Shown piece by piece: positions 1 through 6,349 of a DNA stretch of 15,288 nucleotides. The stretch's first letter is position 1. Every line of letters starts with the position of its first letter. Source of the DNA: DASZZX01 sp036260415 (GTDB lineage Bacteria > Actinomycetota > Nitriliruptoria > Nitriliruptorales > JAHWKO01). Location of the stretch: positions 1-15,288 of the forward strand of contig DASZZX010000011.1 in NCBI GenBank assembly GCA_036260415.1. The letters are read 5' to 3'. The notes below the pieces were generated by a model. It worked only from the letters and a program-made list of their open reading frames with translations, searched no databases and had not been told where the DNA came from. Position numbers and translations under genes: made by a program.

Positions 1-2
1 CC

Positions 3-413
3 ACCGCCCAGCCGGGGCCGGGGCCGGCGGAGCTGGCCCCCACGCAGAGGCCCGCGGAGCCCGCCGCTCCGGCAGCGTCAGCGCAGCCGCCGACGCCGAC
101 GCTGCGGCCGGTCGAGCCCGAGCCGGCGGTGCGCCCCGCCGAGCCCGGACCGCCGATGCGCCCCGTCGAGCCCGGGCCGCCGGAGGTCGCCGAGGGCACG
201 GTCGCGGCCGAACAGCCGGACGAGTTCGTCGTGGTGGTGCCGCCGACCGACGCGGCGACGGCGGAACAGCGCTTCCAGGAGTGGCTCACAGAGCACGGCC
301 TGGAGCCGGGGAGGATCCCCCAGGACGACCTGCAGGTCGATCGGGTGCAGGCGTTCGGCGACGCGGAGTTCCGCCGCTACCGGGTCCGCGCCCAGTGGGT
401 GAGTGGCCGGTAG
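3..413 (+). CDS. Hypothetical Pro/Glu/Ala-rich protein, C-terminal part only
   Basis: The open frame runs in from the left edge, so the true start is missing; about 136 codons are visible. The first ~65 residues are a low-complexity Pro/Ala/Glu segment that includes a threefold 9-residue repeat of the type RPxEPxPxx. The last ~65 residues are more complex: an acidic FVVVVPP strand, a helix-like stretch (AEQRFQEWLTEHGLEPGRIPQDD) and an ending rich in Arg and aromatic residues (FRRYRVRAQWVSGR). This looks like a disordered linker followed by a small alpha/beta domain. I do not recognise the family. It converges on the minus-strand DUF4190 gene, and the 58 bp between the two stops holds no convincing terminator. 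Codon usage (G/C third positions) supports real coding, but function cannot be assigned. Confidence 0.6.
   Translation, partial: TAQPGPGPAELAPTQRPAEPAAPAASAQPPTPTLRPVEPEPAVRPAEPGPPMRPVEPGPPEVAEGTVAAEQPDEFVVVVPPTDAATAEQRFQEWLTEHGLEPGRIPQDDLQVDRVQAFGDAEFRRYRVRAQWVSGR
105..185 (+). repeat. Three in-frame 27-bp tandem repeats (RPxEPxPxx)
   Basis: Three successive 27-base units at 105-131, 132-158 and 159-185 encode RPVEPEPAV, RPAEPGPPM and RPVEPGPPE. The last two units are the closest at DNA level. They lie in the low-complexity linker of the partial protein at the left edge. Such units probably expand and contract by slippage or unequal recombination; this is inference from the repeat structure. 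Confidence 0.75.
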
Positions 414-471
414 CCGACCGCGGCCGAGGCGGACCAGGCTGATGTGAGCCGACGAGGAGACCGTCCGAGGG

Positions 472-1113
472 TCAACGCGCGCCGGCGGCCAGCCAGCGCA
501 TCAGCCCGCTGCCGGAGCCGCTCTGCAAGCTGCGCTCGAACCCGCGCTGGAACTCGGGGCCCATCATGTCCGGCCCAAACCGGCTGAACATCACGCTGAA
601 CCACAGGAGCAGCACCAGTCCGACCACCAGCGCGAGGATCGACAGGCCGACCGTGATCCAGCCGATCACGACCGCGGCGGTGGCCAGACCCTCGTTGCGG
701 TAGTAGCCGGGGTACGCGCTCATGTCGCGCCGCGCCTGTCGCCCGAAGATCACGCCGAGGATCCCGAGGGGGAGCGTCACGACCACCGGCAGGATGAACC
801 AGCCGCCCACCAGCAGGATCCCCAGGCCGACGATCGACAGCACGAACGCGAGCACCGTGCGCGGATGGTCGGGCTGGGCCATGTGCGGCTGGCCGCCCCC
901 CGCGCCGTACTGTCCGTACCCGGACGGTGTCTGGCCGAAGCCGGGCTGGCCGGGACCGTACCCGGGCTGGGTCTGGCCGTAGGAGGGCGGCGTCTGGCCG
1001 TAGGAGGGTTGACCCGGACCGTCGCCGGGCCCCGCGGACGCGTGCGCGCCCGATGGTTGCATCCCGGTGCCCTGCTCGGATGGAGGGTCGGGGTCGCGTC
1101 GCTGATCGTCCAC
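472..1113 (-). CDS. DUF4190-type membrane protein with Gly/Tyr/Gln/Pro-rich N-terminal tail
   Basis: A 213-residue protein of unknown molecular function. Residues 1-85 are low complexity and rich in G, Q, P, Y and S, with repeats such as PSYGQT and PGFGQT; this tail is predicted to be cytoplasmic and disordered. Residues ~86-126 form a long hydrophobic block (two close membrane helices) ending in GVIFGRQARRD, and ~143-175 form another membrane segment after NEGLATAAVVIGW. The layout LSIVGLG...LGILGVIFG...GLATAAVVIG matches the DUF4190 family, common in Actinobacteria, often with such tails. The C-terminus (GPEFQRGFERSLQSG) is polar. I chose the GTG at 1113 because GAGG lies about 5 nt upstream; a GTG at 1119 in the same frame is possible. 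The frame stays open further upstream, but that would run into the divergent ThyX-like gene. Confidence 0.8.
   Translation of the reverse strand: MDDQRRDPDPPSEQGTGMQPSGAHASAGPGDGPGQPSYGQTPPSYGQTQPGYGPGQPGFGQTPSGYGQYGAGGGQPHMAQPDHPRTVLAFVLSIVGLGILLVGGWFILPVVVTLPLGILGVIFGRQARRDMSAYPGYYRNEGLATAAVVIGWITVGLSILALVVGLVLLLWFSVMFSRFGPDMMGPEFQRGFERSLQSGSGSGLMRWLAAGAR
971..1008 (-). repeat. 21-bp period tandem repeat in the Tyr/Gln-rich tail
   Basis: The + strand 17-mer GTCTGGCCGTAGGAGGG occurs identically at 971-987 and 992-1008, a 21-base period that encodes the PSYGQT-type heptads on the minus strand. A diverged relative (GTCTGGCCGAAG) lies near 929. The identity at DNA level suggests recent duplication within the low-complexity tail. 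Confidence 0.75.
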
Positions 1114-1176
1114 GGTCACCTCACCGTCGGGTACCGCGAGTGTGGCACCTCCACGGTCGGTGGGACAGGACCCAGC

Positions 1177-1182
1177 TACGCT
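1177..1182 (+). promoter_or_regulatory. Candidate -10 element (TACGCT) for the ThyX-like gene
   Basis: TACGCT fits the TAnnnT form of actinobacterial -10 elements and lies 25 nt before the GTG at 1208, leaving room for a short leader with GCGGAG (1197-1202) as ribosome binding site. No good -35 is visible. It sits in the 94-bp divergent region shared with the DUF4190 gene. Confidence 0.4.
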
Positions 1183-1207
1183 CGCCGGACGCCCGCGCGG
1201 AGCCACG

Positions 1208-2824
1208 GTGCCCAGCGAGATCTTCGACCCTCAGGAACGCGCCATCCTGGCATGCCACTTCACCGACCCCGACGGCGACGTGTTCGCACTGGTCGACCTG
1301 CCGGAGGTCGTGAAAGGAGCGCTGTTCGCGCGCTACTCGCGCTCGGCGAAGAGCTTGCGCCGCCTGTTCCTGGACGAGTTCGTAGGTCAGCTCGACGCCG
1401 GCTCGGGCCAGGGGCCGCGGGGACCGGTCGGCGTCCAACGCGCCGAGGCCCTGTACCAGCGCGTGCTCAGCGAGTACGGCGATGACTCGGTGGCACAGCT
1501 CGGCGGCGCGCACGTCGCGGTCGAGGGTGCGTCGAACCTCCTCACCAAGCAGCTGGAGTGGGGCCGCCTCGCGGCGTACCTCGAGCAGTCCACCCGCTAC
1601 GTCGCCTACGACGACCAGCCGGACGGGCGCTACCGCTACGTCCGCGACCCCGAGGTCCTCGCCGGTCCCCACGGCCGGGCCTACGTGGAGACCCTCGACG
1701 CGATCTTCGCCACCTACGCCGCGCTGGTCCCCGAGGTGACACGGTGGGTCCGCGCACGCCACCCGCGGGACGCGGACGCCAGCGAGCGGGTGTGGCGGGC
1801 CGCCACCAGAGCCAAGGCACTGGACCTGCTGCGTGGGCTGCTGCCCGCCGCCACCACCAGCAACGTGGGGATCTTCGCCAGCGGGCAGGCGTACGAGCAC
1901 CTGCTGTTGCGGTTGCGGGCGAGCGAGCTCGCCGAAGCGCGCGCCTGCGCCGACCGGCTGCTCACCGAGCTGCGCAAAGTCATCCCGTCGTTCCTCACAC
2001 GCGTGGACCGCCCCGACCGCGGCGGGGCGTGGTCGGCGTACCTGCGGGAGACGCGTGAGCGGTCCCGCACGCTCGCGCGCGAGCTGACCGCCAGGGTTGC
2101 CCCCGACGCCGCGCCCGAGGTCACCCTCGTCGACTGGTCCCCGCGAGAACCCGAACGCGCCGAGGTGGACCTCGTCACCGCCATCCTCTACAGCGCCACC
2201 GACCTACCCGAGAACCAGCTGCGCCACCTGGTGGAAGGCATGCCGCCCAGCGAGCGGCGGCGTGCGGTCGACGCGTACGTCGGTGAGCGCGTCAACCGCC
2301 GCCACAAGCCCGGCCGAGCCTTCGAGCGCGTGTGGTACCGGTTCGACGTGCTCGGCGACTACGGCGCGTTCCGTGACCTGCAGCGTCACCGCATGCTGAC
2401 GATCGAGTGGCAGGACCTCACCACCGGTCACGGCTACGTCACTCCGCCCGAGCTGCACGAGGCAGGTGTGGCCGAGCGGTGGCACCAGGCGATGGAGCGC
2501 TCCGCCCTGCTGTACGACGAGCTCAAGGCTGACCACCCCGTGCAGGCACAGTACGCGGTTGCGTTCGCGTACCGGGTGCGGTACGTCCTTCAGCTCAACG
2601 CCAGGTCGGCGATGCACCTGATCGAGCTGCGCTCCACCCCCCAGGGCCATCCCACCTACCGTCGGGTCGCCCAGCGGATGCACCAGCTGATCCGCGACGT
2701 GGCCGGCCACCGGCTCGTCGCCGACGCCATGGTCCACGCCGACCACGGCGCAGCCGAGCTGGAGCGCTTGGAGGCCGAGCGCCGCGCCGAGGCCCGCCGC
2801 CACACGTCGGCGAGCACGCGGTGA
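1208..2824 (+). CDS. thyX: ThyX-family protein (FAD-dependent thymidylate synthase type), two ThyX-like copies
   Basis: A 538-residue protein, about twice the length of classical ThyX (220-250), containing two ThyX-like halves. Classical ThyX makes dTMP from dUMP with methylene-tetrahydrofolate, FAD and NADPH. The first half has GDDSVAQLGGAHVAVEG...KQLEWGRLAAYLEQSTRY (E126, S128, R130, Y131), matching the E-x-S-x-R-Y end of the RHRx7S signature, but RHR is replaced by W118-G119-R120. The second half has HKPGRAFERVWYRFDVLGDYGAFRDLQRHR (R393-H394-R395) and the C-terminal helix NARSAMHLIELR (N464, R466, R475), but the E-x-S-x-R-Y end is replaced (403-DLTTGH). The start is GTG 1208 with GCGGAG 5 nt upstream; the frame is open back to 1142 but without such a site. 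It sits where thyX lies beside dapA and rnj in mycobacteria, supporting a thymidylate role. Whether it is catalytically active is not shown. Confidence 0.8.
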   Translation: MPSEIFDPQERAILACHFTDPDGDVFALVDLPEVVKGALFARYSRSAKSLRRLFLDEFVGQLDAGSGQGPRGPVGVQRAEALYQRVLSEYGDDSVAQLGGAHVAVEGASNLLTKQLEWGRLAAYLEQSTRYVAYDDQPDGRYRYVRDPEVLAGPHGRAYVETLDAIFATYAALVPEVTRWVRARHPRDADASERVWRAATRAKALDLLRGLLPAATTSNVGIFASGQAYEHLLLRLRASELAEARACADRLLTELRKVIPSFLTRVDRPDRGGAWSAYLRETRERSRTLARELTARVAPDAAPEVTLVDWSPREPERAEVDLVTAILYSATDLPENQLRHLVEGMPPSERRRAVDAYVGERVNRRHKPGRAFERVWYRFDVLGDYGAFRDLQRHRMLTIEWQDLTTGHGYVTPPELHEAGVAERWHQAMERSALLYDELKADHPVQAQYAVAFAYRVRYVLQLNARSAMHLIELRSTPQGHPTYRRVAQRMHQLIRDVAGHRLVADAMVHADHGAAELERLEAERRAEARRHTSASTR

Positions 2825-3492
2825 CCTCGGCTGGTGAGCCTGGTCTGGGCACCCCCGAGCGGACGCGCCTCCTCGCCACTGCCCACCACGAGCTCAACAC
2901 GCCGCTGTCGGTCATCCGCGGATGGGCCGACACCCTCTCCCAGCTGTGGGACAACCTCAGCGACGACGAGCGGCGCAGAGGGATCCAGACCATCGGCCGC
3001 GCCGCGACCGAGCTCGCCACCCTGCTGTCCGGGGTGCTCGCGGAGGTCCGGTCGGACAACCTCGCGCGACACGTGCAGGTCGGCCCGGTGGACGTGGCGG
3101 CGGTGGTGCGCGAGGTCGCGGACCGCCCGGAGAGACGGGCGGAGGCCCCGGCGGGGCCGGTCGTCGCGCTCACCGATGCCACCGCGCTGGAGACGCTGCT
3201 CGAGCACCTGATCGACGCCCACCGGGGGTCGGAGCCGGACCCCGCGACGGTCACAACCGTCTCCATCGACCGCCCCGACCCGGGCACCGTCCGCCTCACC
3301 ATCCACACCGCCGGGGCGCCGCCGCTGCCCGAGTTCGACCTCGACGAACCACTCCGGCCGGCCGATCGCTCCGCGGTGACGCTGCGTCTGCTGGCGGTCG
3401 ACCGGCTGGCGCGGGCGCTCGACGGCGCCCTCGACATCCGTCACGGCGCCAGCGGACTCACCACGTCCGTCACGCTGCCGGCCGCGCCCTGA
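2821..3492 (+). CDS. Degenerate histidine kinase-like protein (H-box kept, ATP-binding motifs lost)
   Basis: A soluble protein of 223 residues with no membrane segment, sensor or receiver domain. Residues 14-75 form a HisKA-like helical hairpin with an H-box, AHHELNTPLSVIRG, whose probable phosphoacceptor is H23. The rest resembles a HATPase_c fold with its nucleotide motifs eroded. The N-box place reads LLEHLIDAHRG (about 126-136), with H129 and A133 where the two conserved Asn would be. The D-x-G-x-G place reads IHTAGAPPLPE (161-171) without the Asp. The G2 box is replaced by AVTLRLLAVDRLARALDGAL (185-204). Autophosphorylation therefore looks unlikely; a phosphotransfer or scaffold role, as in Spo0B or ChpT, is possible but inferred. 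The GTG start overlaps the ThyX-like stop (GTGA), so the two are probably translationally coupled. I see no partner response regulator in the window. Confidence 0.75.
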   Translation: MTSAGEPGLGTPERTRLLATAHHELNTPLSVIRGWADTLSQLWDNLSDDERRRGIQTIGRAATELATLLSGVLAEVRSDNLARHVQVGPVDVAAVVREVADRPERRAEAPAGPVVALTDATALETLLEHLIDAHRGSEPDPATVTTVSIDRPDPGTVRLTIHTAGAPPLPEFDLDEPLRPADRSAVTLRLLAVDRLARALDGALDIRHGASGLTTSVTLPAAP

Positions 3493-3499
3493 TCCGGCG

Positions 3500-3522
3500 G
3501 TGACCGTCCCGGCGGGCGTCAC
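3500..3522 (+). terminator. Hairpin after the histidine kinase-like gene
   Basis: GTGAC at 3500-3504 pairs with GTCAC at 3518-3522, and inside it CCC (3508-3510) pairs with GGG (3514-3516) across a GGC loop, with G3506-C3517 also able to pair and two single-base bulges. It begins 8 nt after the stop. There is no T-run, as is usual in very GC-rich actinobacteria, so the terminator call is tentative. Confidence 0.35.
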
Positions 3523-3584
3523 AGCGGCCGCGGCACCACACTGGCCACTGCGTCCCTCGCGGCCGGCAGGACGCAGCCGGCGGT

Positions 3585-3590
3585 TAGGAT
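3585..3590 (+). promoter_or_regulatory. Candidate -10 element (TAGGAT) for dapA-rnj
   Basis: TAGGAT matches TAnnnT and is 27 nt before the dapA GTG. AGGAG at 3607-3611, spaced 6 nt from the start, is the ribosome binding site. No clear -35 hexamer is seen 16-18 nt upstream. It would give dapA its own promoter, separate from the ThyX-like pair. Confidence 0.5.
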
Positions 3591-3617
3591 GGGCGGCACC
3601 GCGACGAGGAGCCGAGC

Positions 3618-4514
3618 GTGGCGAGCTCCACCCCGCACTTCGGCCGTGTCGTCACCGCCATGGTCACCCCGTTCGACGGCGACGGAGCGCTGGACCTCGA
3701 CGGCGCTGCCCGACTCGCCGCGCATCTCGCCGATCACGGCACCGACACGGTGCTGGTCTGCGGGACGACCGGTGAGGGGCCGACCGTGCCCGAGCCCGAG
3801 CAGCTGGACCTCCTGCGGGCCGTGCGCGACGCCGTCGGCCACCGTGCAAGGGTCCTGCTGGGCACCGGCACCAACGACACCCGCACGAGCTGCGAGCGGA
3901 GCGAGCGAGCGACGGCCGCAGGCGCCGACGGCCTCCTGGTCGTGACGCCCTACTACAACAAGCCCGACCAGCGCGGCCTCCTGCGGCACTTCCGCGCGGT
4001 GGCGGGCAGCACCGACCTGCCGGTCATCCTGTACGACATTCCCGGCCGCACCGGTCGGCAGATCGCGGTCGACACACTCCTCGAGCTCGCCGAGGTGGAC
4101 AACATCGTCGCGGTCAAGGACGCCGCTCTCGACCTCGAGAAGACCGCTCTGGTCGCCGCGAGATCGCCCGACGGTTTCCAGATCTACAGCGGGCAGGACG
4201 CCCTCAACCTGCCGATCCTGGCGGTGGGAGGCGTGGGGTTCATCTCGGTCGCCGCCCACATCGTCGGCTCGGAGCTGGCCGACATGGCGGCCTCCTTCGA
4301 CGCTGACCCGGTCAAGGCCCGCGAGATCCACCTGCGGCTGATGCCTCTCTTCCAGGCGCTGTTCCTCGACCCCAACCCCGCACCGCTCAAGGCGATCCTC
4401 AACGACCTCGGTCTGCCAGCGGGGCCGCTGCGTCCACCGCTCGCGACAGCGCGCGACAGCACGCTGCGGGCGCTGCAGGACGCGCTCGACCTCGCCGGGA
4501 TCCCCCGGCGCTGA
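3618..4514 (+). CDS. dapA: 4-hydroxy-tetrahydrodipicolinate synthase
   Basis: Condenses pyruvate with aspartate semialdehyde, the first committed step of the diaminopimelate/lysine branch, feeding cell-wall peptidoglycan; cytoplasmic. The 298-residue length is normal. The TIM-barrel family residues are all present with a constant +6 offset from the E. coli enzyme: T50-T51 in GTTGE, Y112-Y113 in TPYYNKP, Y139 and R144 in YDIPGRTG, and the Schiff-base lysine K167 in AVKDA. The start is GTG 3618, chosen for AGGAG 6 nt upstream. rnj begins 8 nt after its stop, so the two are very likely co-transcribed, as in other actinobacteria. No lysine riboswitch or attenuator is visible in the short leader. 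Confidence 0.97.
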   Translation: MASSTPHFGRVVTAMVTPFDGDGALDLDGAARLAAHLADHGTDTVLVCGTTGEGPTVPEPEQLDLLRAVRDAVGHRARVLLGTGTNDTRTSCERSERATAAGADGLLVVTPYYNKPDQRGLLRHFRAVAGSTDLPVILYDIPGRTGRQIAVDTLLELAEVDNIVAVKDAALDLEKTALVAARSPDGFQIYSGQDALNLPILAVGGVGFISVAAHIVGSELADMAASFDADPVKAREIHLRLMPLFQALFLDPNPAPLKAILNDLGLPAGPLRPPLATARDSTLRALQDALDLAGIPRR

Positions 4515-4522
4515 GCCAGAGC

Positions 4523-6184
4523 ATGCCCACCCCGCCGGCCGTCGTTGTCACCTTCCTGGGCGGCCTCGGCGAGATCGGTCGCAACATGGCGGCGATCGAG
4601 ATCGACGGCCGGATCGCGGTCATCGACGTCGGAGTGACCTTCCCCAGCGACGACCATCCCGGCGTGGACCTGATCCTGCCCGACTGGGCGACGCTCCGGG
4701 AACGGGCCGACGACGTGACCGCGGTGTTCCTTACGCACGGGCATATGGACCACATCGGGGCGCTGCCCTACTTCCTCGACGACTTCCCCGACGTGACCGT
4801 GTACGGGACCAGGCTGACCCTCGCGTTCGTCCGTGCCCTCCTCGAGGAGCATCCGCAGCACGCGGGCGCGCGGCTGGAGGAGTTCCGTGTGGGCGACACG
4901 GTCCACGATGGACCGTTCCAGGTCGAGGTCGTGCAGGCCAACCACTCCATCCCCGACAGCTGCGCGTTGGCGTTCCACACGCCGCACGGACTGGTCCTGC
5001 ACTCCGGCGATTTCAAGCTCGACCAGACACCGATCGACGGCCGCGTGACTGACCTGGCACACCTGTCCCGGCTCGGGGACCAAGGCGTGACCCTCCTGCT
5101 CGCGGACTCGACCAACGCCGACCAGCCCGGGCACATCCCCACTGAGCGGGCGGTCGGACCGGCCATCCGCGAGGCGATGGCGGGTGCCGCCGGGCTGGTG
5201 GTCGTGGCGTCCTTCGCGTCGCACGTGCACCGCATCCAGCAGGTGCTCGACGCGGCCGAAGCGGTCGGGCGCCGCCCCGTCTTCGTCGGTCGCTCGATGG
5301 CACGCAACATGGCCATCGCCGCGGAGCTCGGCGAGCTCATCTTCGATCAGTCGGGCACGGTCGCGCTTGAGGACATCGACGAGTACGACCGCTCGGAACT
5401 CGTGGTGATCTGCACCGGCAGCCAGGGCGAGCCGTACTCGGCGCTGTCGCTGATGGCGTCGGGGGACCACCGCCAGATCGAGGTCGGAGCCGGTGACGTG
5501 GTGATCCTCGCGTCGAGCCTGATCCCCGGCAACGAGAAGGCCGTGTTCCGCTCGATCAACGGGCTGGTCCGGCGCGGCGCGCGTGTGATCCACAGCGGCG
5601 TCGCCCCGGTGCACGTGTCGGGTCACGCGGCGCGAGAGGACCTGATCCTGTACCACAACGTCGTGCAGCCGCGGTTCTTCACCCCCGTCCACGGCGAGTT
5701 CCGCCAGCTGGCCGCGCACGCGGACGTCGCGGTCGCGACCGGCTGCCCGCACGACAACGTGCTGGTGTGCGAGGACGGCGACCGCCTGGTCGTCGTGCAC
5801 GGCCGCGTCGATCGCGGCGAGCCAGTCATGGCCGGGCAGGTGCTGATCGACGGGCTCCTGGCCGACGTGGGTCCCGCGGTGCTGCGCGACCGCAGGCGGC
5901 TGGGAGAGGAGGGCATCTGCGTCTGCGTGGTCACCGTGGACCCGCACCGCGGCTCGCTGGTCGGCGAACCCACCGTCGTCCAGAAGGGGGTCATCTACGA
6001 AGGCGAGGCGGACCTCCTGGAGGGCGCGCAGAAGGCGGTGCTCGGCGAGCTGGCCGGCCCCGCCGCCGGCAAGTTCCACGACACCCAGGCGATCCAGCGT
6101 CACGTGGTGCAGGCCCTCGGGACCTACTGGCGAGCCCAGACCGGGCGTCGTCCGGTCAGCATCCCGCTGGTGGTGGAGGTGTAG
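4523..6184 (+). CDS. rnj: Ribonuclease J
   Basis: A metallo-beta-lactamase/beta-CASP nuclease with 5'-3' exonuclease and endonuclease activity in mRNA decay and rRNA processing; cytoplasmic. Length 553 residues, typical for the family. Visible motifs: LGGLGEIGRNM near the N-terminus; zinc-binding HGHMDH (H72, H74, D76, H77); the ANHSIPDS histidine; SGDFKLD; the beta-CASP stretch CTGSQGEP; HVSGHA; and TPVHGEFRQL. The C-terminal region after about 450 is the small RNase J-specific domain (ending WRAQTGRRPVSIPLVVEV). The ATG at 4523 is the only start before the conserved N-terminus, yet the upstream Shine-Dalgarno match is weak. Translation is thus probably helped by coupling to dapA, 8 nt away. 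The pairing dapA-rnj is also found in mycobacteria. Confidence 0.96.
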   Translation: MPTPPAVVVTFLGGLGEIGRNMAAIEIDGRIAVIDVGVTFPSDDHPGVDLILPDWATLRERADDVTAVFLTHGHMDHIGALPYFLDDFPDVTVYGTRLTLAFVRALLEEHPQHAGARLEEFRVGDTVHDGPFQVEVVQANHSIPDSCALAFHTPHGLVLHSGDFKLDQTPIDGRVTDLAHLSRLGDQGVTLLLADSTNADQPGHIPTERAVGPAIREAMAGAAGLVVVASFASHVHRIQQVLDAAEAVGRRPVFVGRSMARNMAIAAELGELIFDQSGTVALEDIDEYDRSELVVICTGSQGEPYSALSLMASGDHRQIEVGAGDVVILASSLIPGNEKAVFRSINGLVRRGARVIHSGVAPVHVSGHAAREDLILYHNVVQPRFFTPVHGEFRQLAAHADVAVATGCPHDNVLVCEDGDRLVVVHGRVDRGEPVMAGQVLIDGLLADVGPAVLRDRRRLGEEGICVCVVTVDPHRGSLVGEPTVVQKGVIYEGEADLLEGAQKAVLGELAGPAAGKFHDTQAIQRHVVQALGTYWRAQTGRRPVSIPLVVEV

Positions 6185-6230
6185 GCGGCCGCGGGCGATG
6201 ACGGCCGCCGCGGTCGCCCTTGGGGCGATC
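6185..6230 (+). terminator. Overlapping inverted repeats after rnj
   Basis: Directly after the rnj stop, GCGGCCG (6185-6191) can pair with CGGCCGC (6202-6208). GGGCGA (6193-6198) can pair with TCGCCC (6214-6219), and that same TCGCCC can instead pair with GGGCGA (6223-6228) across a 3-nt TTG loop. The structures are mutually exclusive. There is no T-run. The likeliest role is transcription termination or 3'-end protection of the dapA-rnj transcript; a switch ahead of ftsK is possible but unproven. Confidence 0.45.
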
Positions 6231-6288
6231 ACCGCCGGACCGGCCCTGCGCCACAGCCCGCCGGTGTCACCGTGGTGGAAGTACAGGC

Positions 6289-6317
6289 TTGTCAGTTCGT
6301 GAGTCGGGTGGCACCCT
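6289..6317 (+). promoter_or_regulatory. Candidate promoter for ftsK
   Basis: TTGTCA (6289-6294) is one base from the TTGACA consensus. It is followed after 17 nt by CACCCT (6312-6317), a weak TAnnnT match. The region around 6271-6305 is noticeably less GC-rich than the surroundings. It lies 32 nt before the chosen ftsK start. The weak -10 keeps confidence low. Confidence 0.3.
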
Positions 6318-6349
6318 GACGGACCGGCACAGTCGAGGTGGGGGACCCC

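Noticed and set aside
1121..1900. A 259-codon minus-strand frame opposite the ThyX-like gene, starting inside it and reaching the DUF4190 promoter
   Set aside because: It is antisense to clear ThyX motifs and shows Gly/Val/Arg-rich composition typical of shadow frames.
2595..3522. Two minus-strand frames of 280 and 288 codons opposite the histidine kinase-like gene
   Set aside because: One is Ser/Arg-rich, the other Arg/Gly-rich; neither has motifs. The + strand frame has a clear H-box and a coupled start.
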